Both the position numbers and the translations under genes were made by a program. Below the pieces are notes generated by a model that saw only the letters and a program-made list of their open reading frames with translations, was not told the origin of the DNA and ran no database searches. A stretch of 64,000 nucleotides of DNA from Atopsyche davidsoni (taxonomy: Eukaryota > Arthropoda > Insecta > Trichoptera > Hydrobiosidae), in the NCBI GenBank assembly GCA_022113835.1, contig JAILWY010000012.1:1178001-1242000 (forward strand), given 5' to 3'. Of the stretch, positions 1-11,131 are shown in pieces (the first letter of the stretch is position 1; each line of letters starts with the position of its first letter).

Positions 1-877
1 ATTTCCCGGTGTGATCGTCTGAAAAAATCTTCTTGGAATGGCTTTGTTTACAGCATTGACGCGGCCACTGGAGCGGCGAATGCCTTCTACATTCTACAGG
101 GTGATTAATGAAGCGTTACGGACATTTAAGCACATTATTATTATTTTTTTAAAACGATTTTAATTTGGCTACACACGCTGCGACACAACTGAACCAAATG
201 CTAATTATTTTTTTGGGTTAGTACTAAAATTTAAAAGGATCTAAAAACATGTTTTTTTCTTCGATATGGGTCATTATTTTTGTCACAGTAGTTCGTGAGT
301 CGCCCAGTATATTTAATTATTCGCGCCGGAGTCGGAGCCAGTCAGGCGTGGCGTTCCTGCGTGACGCGTGACGGAGACCGACGCATTAGCTTATCTGTCA
401 TATCGATCAGCTTGCTCAGTAGCTCGACCCATTGTTGGAGTGACAGAAAACTTGACTTGGGACCTTGCACAATTTATGAATAAGATTTTGACCTACGTCA
501 CTCAGTCGCAGAGCAACAGAGACTATGATTAAATATTTTAATAAATCCGCACTACCCACCCGTACAGGTTTATTGGAAGTACAATATATTTCAGTTAATC
601 GGTACGCACGCGAAACGACTAGAAAACTACTCGATTTTTTTTTTCTTATAGTGTTTCTTTTCTGTCAGTAATTTAGTGATTGTTGGGCGTGGAATAATAT
701 TTATTACCGCACAATCGCCGGGGTTTGCCACCAAACCGCAAAACTAAACTACTTGCTACTTATCGCTATCTACAAAGTTTATTTTTCAATAATATGTTTA
801 TGGCCACTTCACTACTTGTTTGATTAGTAATATCATAATTTACTTACTAATACGATTAGGCACATTTTATCACACAT

Positions 878-1025
878 TGAAAATGATTTCAAAGAAACTC
901 TCAGAAAGATATAATCGTGACTTGTGTAGGATTCGAACCTACACCCCCAAAGCTTACATGGCTGGTGCACTAACCCTTGTGCTAACGAGCCACTCAATTA
1001 ATTGATAATTTTTAGCAATCATAAT
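878..1025 (-). mobile_element. tRNA-derived SINE
   Basis: The minus strand of 993-917 resembles a tRNA: GTGGCTC...acceptor complement, and a box B of GGTTCGAATCC. The AT-rich flank with AAAGAAACTCTCAGAAAGAT is shared with copies at 49.6 and 50.0 kb. Repetition with common flanks argues for a SINE rather than a tRNA gene. Confidence 0.6.
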
Positions 1026-1108
1026 CTACATACGAACCAATGTGCTCAGGCCAATCATTATTTAGTGATTTTTTGCACGTAAGATCAGTAATTTTTTCCG
1101 CAGCTATG

Positions 1109-1407
1109 TGCCGAATTTCAAGACGATAGGATAATATTTTCATTCATAAACTAATTGAATAAAACTATAAAATAAGCTTTAGCGAGTTTCAATCTGTACG
1201 AATTATAGAATTCTGTTGTTCACCGCGAGAATTTCAAATTTAGAATTTTTCAAATAAAGAACAGTCAGTAAAAGTGATGCGTTGTTTGTGACACGAAATG
1301 TGACACAAATGTCAAAAAATGGATTGGAAGGAAAACGTGAGCAGCGTCTTCTTAAAATTCGAGTACCCAGCAATATTTTTCCATTCTGTGACGGGCAATA
1401 TTTCTAG
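1109..1407 (+). mobile_element. Second, shorter copy of the same Helitron family
   Basis: Positions about 1116-1180 match 8404-8460 (GAATTTCAAGACGATA and the following ATTCATAAACTAATT). The 3' end matches the 8.9 kb copy (CCATTCTGTGACGGGCAATA then CTAG at 1404-1407, followed by host T). The coding remnant is absent. The 5' boundary is unclear. Confidence 0.6.
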
Positions 1408-1757
1408 TATAATAATAATACACTAATTTATTACTTCAGTGCTCTGAGCATCCCTCTCAATTTTTATGTACAGTGTCTGTGTATGTATAAAATAAGAAAT
1501 GTTACTAAGGTTAAACTTTGTGGTAATATTTAGGTGTGAATATATTATAATTAAATTCAGCGTAGTTTTACACCTGTGTTCAACTAAAACGGTTTGCTTC
1601 CATTAAAAAATTACAAGGGGGCTCGAGGGGTAGGGCGCCCCGGGGGGGCGAGGGCCGCGGGCAGCAGAGCGTTCTGTTTACTTCTAACCTTATTAAGCAA
1701 CAAAGGGTTGACGGGCAACACCTCGCGCGTCACTTCCTCCGAATGGAGCCTCCTTGG

Positions 1758-1809
1758 AGGGCGTAGGGCGCGGGGCGCAGGGCGCGGGGCTCAGGGCGCA
1801 GGGCGCAGC
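1758..1809 (+). repeat. G-rich minisatellite (GGGCGCA-type)
   Basis: Tandem, slightly varied GGGCGCA/GGGCGCGG units inside a GC-rich islet (about 1615-1860). G-runs on the plus strand could form G-quadruplexes. Confidence 0.65.
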
Positions 1810-4084
1810 GCCCCGGCCCGCCAGCCCCCCGCGGGGCGCCGCAGCGGGGGCGCCAATTGCGAATAAGTTATTCTATTGATACGTAATATTTCTCGCGATA
1901 ATGAAGGCTGCGAGTTTATTAGGTGCTCGAGGGGCGTGCTTACCCCGGGGCGCTCTGCCCCCTGGGGTCATAATGTGTACGAATGATTTTCTGCAACATT
2001 TTTATATCAATTGAAAAAAATGTACTGAGTAATTTTATTTTTGATTTATTCCTCATGTTGCGTTAATTATTACCTTCGTTATTGTATTCTTGGATAAAAC
2101 GGATGCTGTGAAAGAATTGTGTCTGCACTGCTTCAAATGCGCTCATATGTTACTTTCAATTATAACTAAAGAACAATTTTGATATTAAAAAGTGTTGCGC
2201 AAAACATTTGTTATGTCCCAGCTAAAATATTCTAACTAAACAAATTCTCGGTGCACTTGTGCTTTGACAAACAAGCTCTTATTTAGCGGTACAGGATATG
2301 CATTAATTGCATTCCTGGGACCAATAATTATTCCAGAAATTTGCAATAAAAGTATTTAGTTCCAGCCTGCGCTGCTTGAACCCTGCATTCCCTGCGTTTT
2401 TTTACCAGAGGGGTGAGAATTGGGGTGGGCAACCATTTTAAATATAAATATATATTTAATATTCAAACATACCATACAGAAACTTTTAATCCATCAATAA
2501 AAAGATTTTACCAAACGTTAGAACGTGATAATTCTAAAAAAAAATATTTTCTCTCAACAAGTTTAAATACATTTATATTGACCTCCTAAAAATAAACTTA
2601 TTCAATTAACGATGTATATGTATGTAATTTAAAAACGGTCCCTGTAAGAGCAAAGGATATAAAAAAGGTTTTTTTTCAAAGAGCTGTTTGATCCCTTTGA
2701 AGTTGTAAACAATGTATAGTTTTTTATAAAATGGAAAAATTGAAATATTTGGAATGGAAACTCGCATCACTGCACTAAATTAATAATAATAATATTTAGA
2801 AATTAATGTTGAAGAGTTTTTATATTTTAAAGATTTTATGGAGATGTTAACATAGATTACTTTTAATTCATGATAAATCTGGACTGATTTTCATTCATCA
2901 TCATCAACCGATTTGAGCAATAAATCTATATCATTATAGAAACGTAGACGTTATAAATAACAAGGCAAATTAATATAATTAGTTGTGACATTTTTAGTGT
3001 GTTATCAGTATAATTTCTAAGAATTAAATGACTGAAATGTTTTTTTATGTGACATTATTTTTTATAAAATAACAACTTTTAATTAAACGAATTAATCATT
3101 TTTCTGATTATATTATAATAACTAAAACATGGTTTTTGTATTCTTAAGTCAATTCAATATAACAATGCGACTAAAATTCGTACGTAATAAATAATTTTCC
3201 TTATAAATACCGTCGTTTTCAATATTTAAATAATTTAAGCAGGACAACTGTACTATCACTCTTCATAAGAAGTCTTAATTTGGATTTAAATGCAAATAAC
3301 TTAAACGCTCTTTAATTTTTTAAATTTCCACTTTTTCAGCAATACTTTTTTTCATTCTTTAAAAAAAATCATGTTATTTTGCAAAGAACGTATAAAAATT
3401 ACATTATGTTCTAGAAAAAAACGAGTCCTTCAAAAAAAAATAACAGACAATACCGAAAAATGGTATGGATATAACTTTGCGTTGTCGCTTCGTAATACGC
3501 TCTAAAGCCTGAAAGTATCGTCACAAATTGTCAAAATAAGTAATGTTACATGATTTTTAAATAGCTTAAATTAATAGATAAATTAAACGTACGTAAAATT
3601 GGTTTCCGTTTGCAACCCCTAACGGAATGACGCTAAAAAATTGTATGTTCCGCAGGGGTAGGGGCGGATTCCGTTTTATTGTTCGTAATGAGATGCCCCT
3701 TGCCCTGTGCGCGCCCCTGCATTCTGCAACAGGAGTACGGCGCACTCTTTTCTAAATTAAAATTGTTTTAATATACGATAAAGAGTTTTGATGCATTTGT
3801 TGTTAATTGAATTGAATTGAGTGCAGCTCTCTGTGTTTATTATAGTCGAAACGGAACGGACAAAGAAAGGTTGACCGATTTATATTCACTGCTAAATGAT
3901 CAGCTGTTTGTGTTTTATAAATTTCTTCCGCCCCTGCCAATCATTTTTTACATTTACTTCTTAATCAGAAGACATTATAACTGTGATAATAGAAACGCAC
4001 TTTTATATAGAAGGAGGATCAAAACTTATAGGTGTTTTCTTCCTTTTGGGTCTAGTGACATGTTCTTTCAGATTCGAAAATCAA

Positions 4085-4560
4085 TCTATATATATAAAAC
4101 ACAAACTCAAAAACCGGCGGTTATTTGGCTGCTATAGGCTTTAGAACCATCCAACTGGTGTGCCCCAAACCGGTTTCATTTGAAAGCCAATAATACTAAG
4201 GTTGTTTGAGGCCACTTAAATTAAACAATTAATAAACAAATTGGGTTTATTAATTAAATAGATTTTCGACATTTCCCATACAAAAGTTTCAAGATTTTGC
4301 GTTAGCGAATACTTTTCAAAAAAGGAACAGTAACATTTTCGCGTATATGCAGGCTGCCAACAAAAAAACACTGATCTGGATGTTTGTTAAGATTAGTATG
4401 ACGTTGCCGTTGTATAATGCAGGCTGCCACATCAGCAAAAAAACAATTCAGAACTCTCTGATCTTTTCATCACATTTACGTACAATCCTGCTTGGTCGGA
4501 AATCAAAGATTTGCTATCGCCTGGTCAGTCATCGCATCACAGACACGATCTGACAGCTGG
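4085..4560 (+). mobile_element. Possible Helitron 5' end
   Basis: A|TCTATATATATAAAAC at 4084-4100 is the kind of leader seen at many insect Helitron 5' ends. Downstream DNA to about 4560 holds a short direct repeat (ATGCAGGCTGCCA at about 4348 and 4419) but no recognisable CTRR hairpin end, so the 3' limit is a guess. Confidence 0.35.
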
Positions 4561-6704
4561 AGTTTTCAAACAAAAACTAATGGATCTCACGATAAATAAT
4601 TATATATACGGCGAAGTGCAATGCTAGATGTATTCGATTGAATGGTAAAAACGGGGTTTACCGCACGATTTTAAATCGATAGTGTTATATCTGCTGAACT
4701 ACCGAATCGACATGAAGATCCGATACTTTTTGACGTTGTAAGAACATGATTCACGGCCCATGCGGTGCATTGAATATGTATTAAGTATTTTATTTCTTCA
4801 ATTAGCGAAAGTAGTTTATCTGCAAGTGAGAACAAAAAAAACCTGTTGAATTAAAAATATTCAGTGTTTGTCAATGGTAAAACTTATTTTCCCATCTTCC
4901 AAACACATTAATCTATTCCTTTCAGAGTCTCCCGTCTAAAAGTGCACAGTTGAATGCAGGCAACAATGGCCCAGCAGCGGTCGTCAATTTCGGCTGTTTG
5001 TGCCGAAAAGGGCCGAGGCGACTCGCCCACAATGGCACAAAGGAGCAGCGCGGGGTGACGTCAATGTAATCGCTCGCATAATCTGGTTCCCTGTGACAGT
5101 GATAGCTGCATTATCCGGCAGGCATCTGGAATCAATCAACTAATTGAAAAAAAATCAAATGTTAGCTAAAAAAAAGTATCGGGTATTTGTTAGTTCAGTA
5201 AAACAAAAACTACTAGTAATCAAGTATTTTTTTTATTGTTCATACAATATGATGATGTTATCCAAATGGTGACCGTTACGCTGCTGGCACTCTTCTTATC
5301 TGGAACGAAGATTGCTAATAACACGCTGCCACACATAGCCCTCGATATTGCTACCATTTCTGACGTGATGTTTTGTTTCAATTCCGTTAGGTTCGTCGGA
5401 TTATTCTCATAAACCCTACTTTTATGGTATCCCCATACGAAATAGTCAAGAGGGCTAAGGTCGGGGCTTCTTAGAGGCCAGTTGATGTTACATCTACGTG
5501 AAATGAGCTTATTAGGGAATTATTCGTTGACAGCTTCAATTGATTGATTGGATGTATGGCAAGTTGGAACCACGTTCTTGAATTGAAACCTTGAAACTCC
5601 TGCAACTCTGGGCCCAAAATGTTTAGTAGCAAATCGCAATAACGGTCATTAAAACAAATTCCCGATACTCTTTTTGGACATCCTATATTTTGAAGCATCT
5701 TCTTCGTCAAGTGCCTCTCCTCAGAGGAGGTCAGTATTCATGGTGTTCCCGGGTCCTTCTACACCGCAGTTTTATATTGGAAAGTATCCGTATTTCTGCT
5801 GCCCAAAAGCATTATTATAAATCCTTTCCTTACAAAGCTCTGAAGTATTATAAATGAGGGTAATTTATTTTGGATGTGTTACTAAAGAGCAAAAGATATT
5901 GAAGCAAAAAAAAAAAACAAAAAGAGCTGCGGTAACAAAAGAAGCTTCTGTCACAGGTTTGATTCTATGTTGCGTAAAATATAAAACATTTTGTTGCGTT
6001 CGAACATATGTATTAAATACAATCATATCAGATTTAATAGCATAGAGTTTTAACTCTCTTTTATTTATACTATTTATAGTATAAATAATGTGAGTATTGT
6101 TTCAAGCATGCCACGAGTCCTCCACTCATCTCGAGACACCGGTTAATGTACCTCACGATGGGCACATACCAGACATAATAAATTTGCTATTACTTAGTAA
6201 TTATCAAAGCCGCTTCAAATTCAATCAATTTAAACATTTATCAATAATTTTTCTTTGTTTAAATGAAAAAGGTAAAAAAAAAATCGTAATTCTTCAGTGT
6301 ATCCAAAAAAACTTCAGTACATTTGAAGCTTCGTTTCATTGTTCAAATCCGACTAAACGTTTGTACTATTTTTTCTACTAATCTAATTCAACAAATATAT
6401 ATTATTATTGTAATGAGAGAAGTGACACGTCACTAAGCAGGGCTCCCGAGGGGGTGATGCGACAGTGTTGCCATATTTTGACATTTTAATTTTCCCCCGC
6501 GATTGTGTCAAATGAGACCATTATCGGACCGGTCCACCCTTCTCCCGGACGGGAATGACATGACACCTCTAAACGCTGACTGACACCTCCGGTGGCTGGT
6601 CCAGAGTCAAGCTTGGAGAATATTCCAGAAAAAATGCACAAACAAATGGCATCGCACAAACGCACCTTTAATGCTAATCCAACAGGCATTTATATATATA
6701 TATA
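4561..6704. other. Gene-free region with SOX-type words
   Basis: Holds two ACAATGGC words (4963-4970, 5029-5036) in a GC-rich islet and an RTE-tailed copy (5696-5843). No coding sequence is supported. Confidence 0.6.
5696..5843 (-). mobile_element. RTE-tailed non-autonomous element, copy
   Basis: Minus-strand copy ending GAGGCACTTGACGAAGAAGA. It contains GCAGAAATACGGATA and TATAAAACTGCGGTGTAGAA, shared with six other copies in the window. It has lost the GCTCAGCATGAGTATATGCT segment. Confidence 0.6.
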
Positions 6705-7083
6705 CAGTAATACCCCGCTTTACGCGAGGGATACGTTCCGAAAAAAATCGCGTTAAGTGAAATTCGCGTATATCGGGGTTTACGAATACATAGTCAAAAC
6801 TTAATAATAAAAAAACGAATCATTTTAAGTCTAAGAACACTTTATGCAGTATTACATGTAATTTTTACTGAAAAATACATCTATTGTCTTTTGGGTAGCG
6901 TTTCTTTTGCGTTCTTGTAAAATACGTTCATAACACCCAACGCTGTTTTTAATTGTTAAGAGAAGTCAATGACTACATTATGTTCATACACATTCTTAAA
7001 TGGAGGCATTTTAACGCGAAATTTAAAATTCGCGTTATAGTGAAACCGCGCATAACGGGGTCGCGTAAAGCGGGGTATTACTA
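6705..7083. mobile_element. pogo/Tigger-like MITE
   Basis: Terminal inverted repeats CAGTAATACCCCGCTTTACG (6705-6724) and CGTAAAGCGGGGTATTACTA (7064-7083) bound 379 bases, flanked by TA. A second inner pair (CGCGTATATCGGGG and CCGCGCATAACGGGG) lies inside. TA flanks and CAGTAATAC ends are typical of Tc1/mariner-pogo-derived MITEs. There is no transposase ORF. Confidence 0.75.
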
Positions 7084-8307
7084 TATATGTATATTAATAT
7101 CTCAAGGTCATTCGATGATATTTTGGGCATTTGATACGATTAACAGCTTAAGAGAACCACAGTCAACAGAACCAGAATTCTTACAAATAACAGCAAATAA
7201 AATCAAAACAATGAATTCTAGATAAAATAATGTATATATTAAGAAGTAGAAACTAAATTGCTTCGTACAAGGATATTAACTACTTAACCATTATTCATTG
7301 AGTTTTACTAAACTCTGCTTATGTCGTGTATTTTTGGGGTATAGCATTTTGTAAAAAAAATATTTTGCCATATTTAAAATATTATCATATGTAAAAAAAA
7401 AAAAAAAGCATTGAAGCGTCTTGAAACATTTGATATTTTAATTAAAATTTAATCATGTCGATATGTCAGCCCATTGAGCAGTAATTAGCCCCGACCCACC
7501 CTCATCGCAGAGCAGAGGAGAGCGGAGCTGCCAAAGCTCTCGGGGTTGCATTCCCCCGAAGCTCACAGTCCAAGGACGACAACTTGAAAATTACAAATAT
7601 CATATATATTTATTGGTATCACATATAAACGTAAAATTTATGAAGTAAACAGACTACCAGTTATAAATAATCAGATTCAATTGTAAACCTGCCTTGCGAC
7701 GTATTCTTGTATTTTGCCTTATCGAAGAAAATTGTACAAAACGCGAATAAATTATTTTTTTAAAAATTTGATTTGCTTTAACTTTGAACTTATTTTTAAC
7801 ACTTGTAAAATATTTAAAAAATACATAATTTAAATCACGTTGTAAATTCGTAAAATATATTTTTTTATTCGAGTTACGGCGCGTACCTCCGCCCTTATCG
7901 ATTCCGCCCCCACAATTTAGATTTCGCCGTGTGTGTTTTTCACTCAAATTACACCTAATTTGTGTCAATCACTCACATATCAATGGCTGCTTGGCCGCAC
8001 AAAGCCTCGGAGAACAATTCCGCCCCGAGTCAATTCCTGGCCGACGGATGTCCACAGGAAGCGGCCATCGGCGCAGCACATGGCCCAATACGGATCCTTT
8101 ATTGGGTTCTTGAATAGTCTGTGCATCAATCAAAGGCTCTATTGCAAATATTTGTAAATGAAAATAATGCGTTTGTGTTCTGCCATATCAAAAGTGAAGA
8201 TCACCACATTCGATTGTTTTATATTTAACATTTTCATGAAGAGGCATTATGAGTTTCTTTTAGAGAGGCCTACAGTTGTTACACCACAGCCATTGATTGA
8301 TCGGTAA

Positions 8308-8943
8308 TCTATAATAATAATATCCATTGTGTGTATGTATGTTTCATTGTTCACATTTTTTGGTTCTCAATAGAATATCTTAAAAGATACAACGCTGATT
8401 TTCTGAATTTCAAGACGATATGATAATATTTTCATTCATAAACTAATTTAATAAAATATGCAAATTTTGATGCTTCTTAGAAATTTCCAGTTTATGTCAG
8501 CTTGACACAAGTACCAATTTTATTTTTTTATCGAAATTGTGTTAGAAATTATTAATCACATCATTAATAACTCAAAATGCATCGATTCTGCAATGCTTTA
8601 CATTTTCAAGCAGAAAAACCATCAGATGGAAAGTTCAACGATTGCTGTCACAAAGGTAAAGTGAAACTACCAGCAAGGCCTATTTTCCTAGTATATTTAA
8701 AGGATATTATATCAACAGTATATATTTTGCATCAATGGGAGCTAAATTAGCAGGTCCAGTGGCAGGATCAGGACCATTCTGCTTCAAAGTTCAAGCCCAA
8801 ATATATCTCAGAGCTTCGCACCTTCATTCAACTGATGGTACAAAATGAAAACAAATATACATCTGATTGTCAACCAAACATATGTTCAAGCACTATTGCA
8901 TCGTTCATCGAATACGCCATTCTGTGACGGGCAACATTTCTAG
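8308..8943 (+). mobile_element. Helitron copy with intact canonical ends
   Basis: The element starts with TC in a TCTATAATAATAATATC leader and ends with CTAG. It is flanked by host A (8307) and T (8944), the standard Helitron A|TC...CTRR|T insertion. The 3' end (CATTCTGTGACGGGCAACAT then CTAG) is shared with a second copy ending at 1407. The interior (8577-8848) encodes a decayed piece of the Helitron protein, so this is a deletion derivative of an autonomous element. Confidence 0.75.
8577..8848 (+). pseudogene. Decayed Helitron Rep/helicase N-terminal ORF fragment
   Basis: Frame 1 from 8577 reads CNALHFQAEKPSDGKFNDCC, then HKGKVKLPARP. This matches the Cys-rich motif seen upstream of the Helitron_like_N domain (CxALHFxxE...FxxCCxxGKV.LP). 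After a frameshift and internal deletion near 8732 the next frame gives ASMGAKLAGP and GPFCFKVQAQIYLRASHLH, matching the SMGA and GPYCFKIHGQIYHR motifs of the same proteins. It ends in a stop at 8846-8848. The fragment is non-functional. Confidence 0.75.
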
Positions 8944-9049
8944 TTAACAAATAAATCCCATATATTTTTTATAAGTTCGATTATGTAAACCACGCTGTTG
9001 GGTAATCACCGTTCTGTTTTCAGTTATGTCGCAGCATGGGTAGGCGGCT

Positions 9050-9260
9050 TATTAGTATGCTCTCCTCGTTTCCCGTCCCAGACGCCTGCCTCCGCACTCC
9101 AGCCTCCTCCACGTGTCGCCTGCTGGCCAAACACTCGGCCCGGTGCGTGTGGGGGCTCAGAATTGAGACCCTCAGCCCCCAGGAGGCCCCCTGTCCTGCC
9201 TGGACATGCATAGGACTGCATTCAGCCCAGGGGAGGACCAAGTGCACAGCGAACAGTAAT
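9050..9260. other. Unexplained GC-rich block with open frames on both strands
   Basis: About 200 bases, roughly 60% GC, abrupt edges into AT-rich DNA. It is open in several frames on both strands, but none shows a recognisable domain or splice context. It begins about 105 bases after a Helitron (8308-8943). It may be cargo, an enhancer or a foreign fragment. Confidence 0.45.
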
Positions 9261-11001
9261 TTGCATGAACACACTAAAATTAAAGATTTTTGACAATTTC
9301 TACACATTATATAATACCTTGCCTTTAAAATAAAAAAATCAGATTTTAAAGCAATCAATCATTTGACAAGGAATTTGCATAAGTTTGAATTAATAATTAA
9401 AACAAAAATTAATTTTTGTTTTCAAAATTCGCAAAGATCCAGTGATGTTATTTTTTGAAATCAAAGTGAAAAATATTCACGAGCGGTTAGAAAGCTTGCA
9501 AGACAAAAATATTTATTTAAAAAAAAAAAAAAAAACAACTAGGTATATCGATTCCGCACTAGCATATTACGATTATTTTTTCTCTCACTTACAGAAATTT
9601 TACATGTAATCTATTGAAAATATGTAGAAAAATCATTATAAATGTATCTACTCATTTTAGATTTATTCTAAATGTATTTCAGTTCATTATGCCCTGGGGG
9701 AAATTTAGATTCGTCTCTGCACTGAGCGGGGATAAGTCCCGAGACAAACAGAACTGTGTTTAATTTATTTCTAGGATTTGCGAAACGTATTGTGTTTGCG
9801 CAACCTAATACTAAAACAAAATAAAACTGTGTCTGAGCTGTCTAAAACTGAGCTCTCACTGTCTCGATGATAAATCTTTGTAAAACGCTATTGACGCATT
9901 TAATGTTTGGATGTATTTAATCGATACAATAATCAAACCAGAATCACGTTTTTATCTGTGAAAACTATTGGTGATATTGAATAATTTTTAAGCAATTGTG
10001 AATCTGCCATTAATCCTATCACAGGACGAGGTGTAAATCCAGATGAATAATTCCAACATAAAAAGCTCCACCGACAAAAACTTCAGGGTGTAGAGCGTGA
10101 ATCACTGCCGCTATGCTTTCGGAATAAATAAATCAAGAACTTCACAAAGGCTGGGGTTGCCAGAAGAAAGGGTTGCCGCTGCGTGGCTGTTTGCTCGCGC
10201 TCGGAATTGTTGCATAATCTCCAGTGTAAATACATTTGGACGTGAAATTGGTTTTGGGTCATGTGATAACACACCCATTAATCGGACAGCTCAATCCCGG
10301 CGGGGGATCGCATTATTTAATTTATTTAAATGTTGTTCTTTTGGATAAGATTATTCCCCGCGTTTATTATTCCTTATGTGTATATTTCGATTTAAATATA
10401 TGCACGCTGGCAACTCCCAACAGCAGATATTTGTGAAACGAAAACACCTTATATCTTCAAAGCGCTCAGCATTTTTTTTGTAACGCCGGCGAGAAATTGA
10501 AGATACTAAAAAAATAATTAAAACGCCTGCAGTGCTTCGTTAAGGGGGGTGGTTCCAGGGGTGGGTTCATTTTCGAGTTTTTTTGATAATGATAATGGTA
10601 ATTTTATAAATGAAATGACACGATTCTCTTCGATTTCGATTTCCGAGTCAGCTCCGTACTGACAAAAAAAGGTGTAATTTGTCAAGCTTTTGTCACTTTT
10701 TTTGCGAAATCGTATCATTTTATTAATTTAATTGTTACTTTATTTTTCTATATTGAATTTTGATTTTTTTTACAAAATATTATAAAAGGTATAAATTATA
10801 GTAATATATTTTTTATTATTTAATTAACGTCCTTTTTTAAGGTCAAATTAAGTCTTAAAAATGTTCAAAAAAATTAGATAAAATGACGACTTTTAAAACC
10901 AAAAAAAAATTATCCCAAGGAGAAGGAACATATCTAACTTTTGCAATTATTTTTTTTTGATTGGTGCATTATCTAAAATTGTCAATAAACTTGAAAATCT
11001 C

Positions 11002-11131
11002 TCTACACACGTAACAACAAATCGTGCCACCAACTTGCAGCTTTTGGGTATTTTTTATAGTTTGGCCTAAAATGAAGGAAGCTATTGGCTAGCTGCAAGT
11101 CAGTGTCACGATTTGTTGTTACTTGTGTAGA
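11002..11131. mobile_element. Palindromic MITE, TACACACG family
   Basis: About 40-base inverted repeats (11002-11041 and 11090-11131) begin CTACACACGTAACAACAAAT and end with its near-perfect complement. The core carries GCTATTGGCTAGCTGCAAG, shared with other copies. No ORF. Confidence 0.7.

Larger units (their letters stand above)
1..4084. other. Gene-free region, left end
   Basis: Apart from the SINE (878-1025), Helitron derivative (1109-1407) and GC-rich islet (1615-1860), I see only AT-rich DNA. A MITE-like TACACACGCTGCGACACA arm lies near 171. Short ORFs here have no domains. Confidence 0.6.
7084..11001. other. Gene-free region around the Helitron
   Basis: Contains the Helitron (8308-8943) and the GC-rich block (9050-9260). 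The rest is AT-rich with poly-A/T tracts, and I see nothing coding in it. Confidence 0.6.

Noticed and set aside
1594..1866. 90-codon ORF in the GC-rich islet
   Set aside because: Its Gly/Ala/Arg-rich content is caused by the GGGCGCA minisatellite, with no splice context or domain.
8998..9358. Overlapping ORFs on both strands in the GC-rich block as genes
   Set aside because: Openness in many frames follows from low stop density in GC-rich DNA; no domain or splice signals support one frame.
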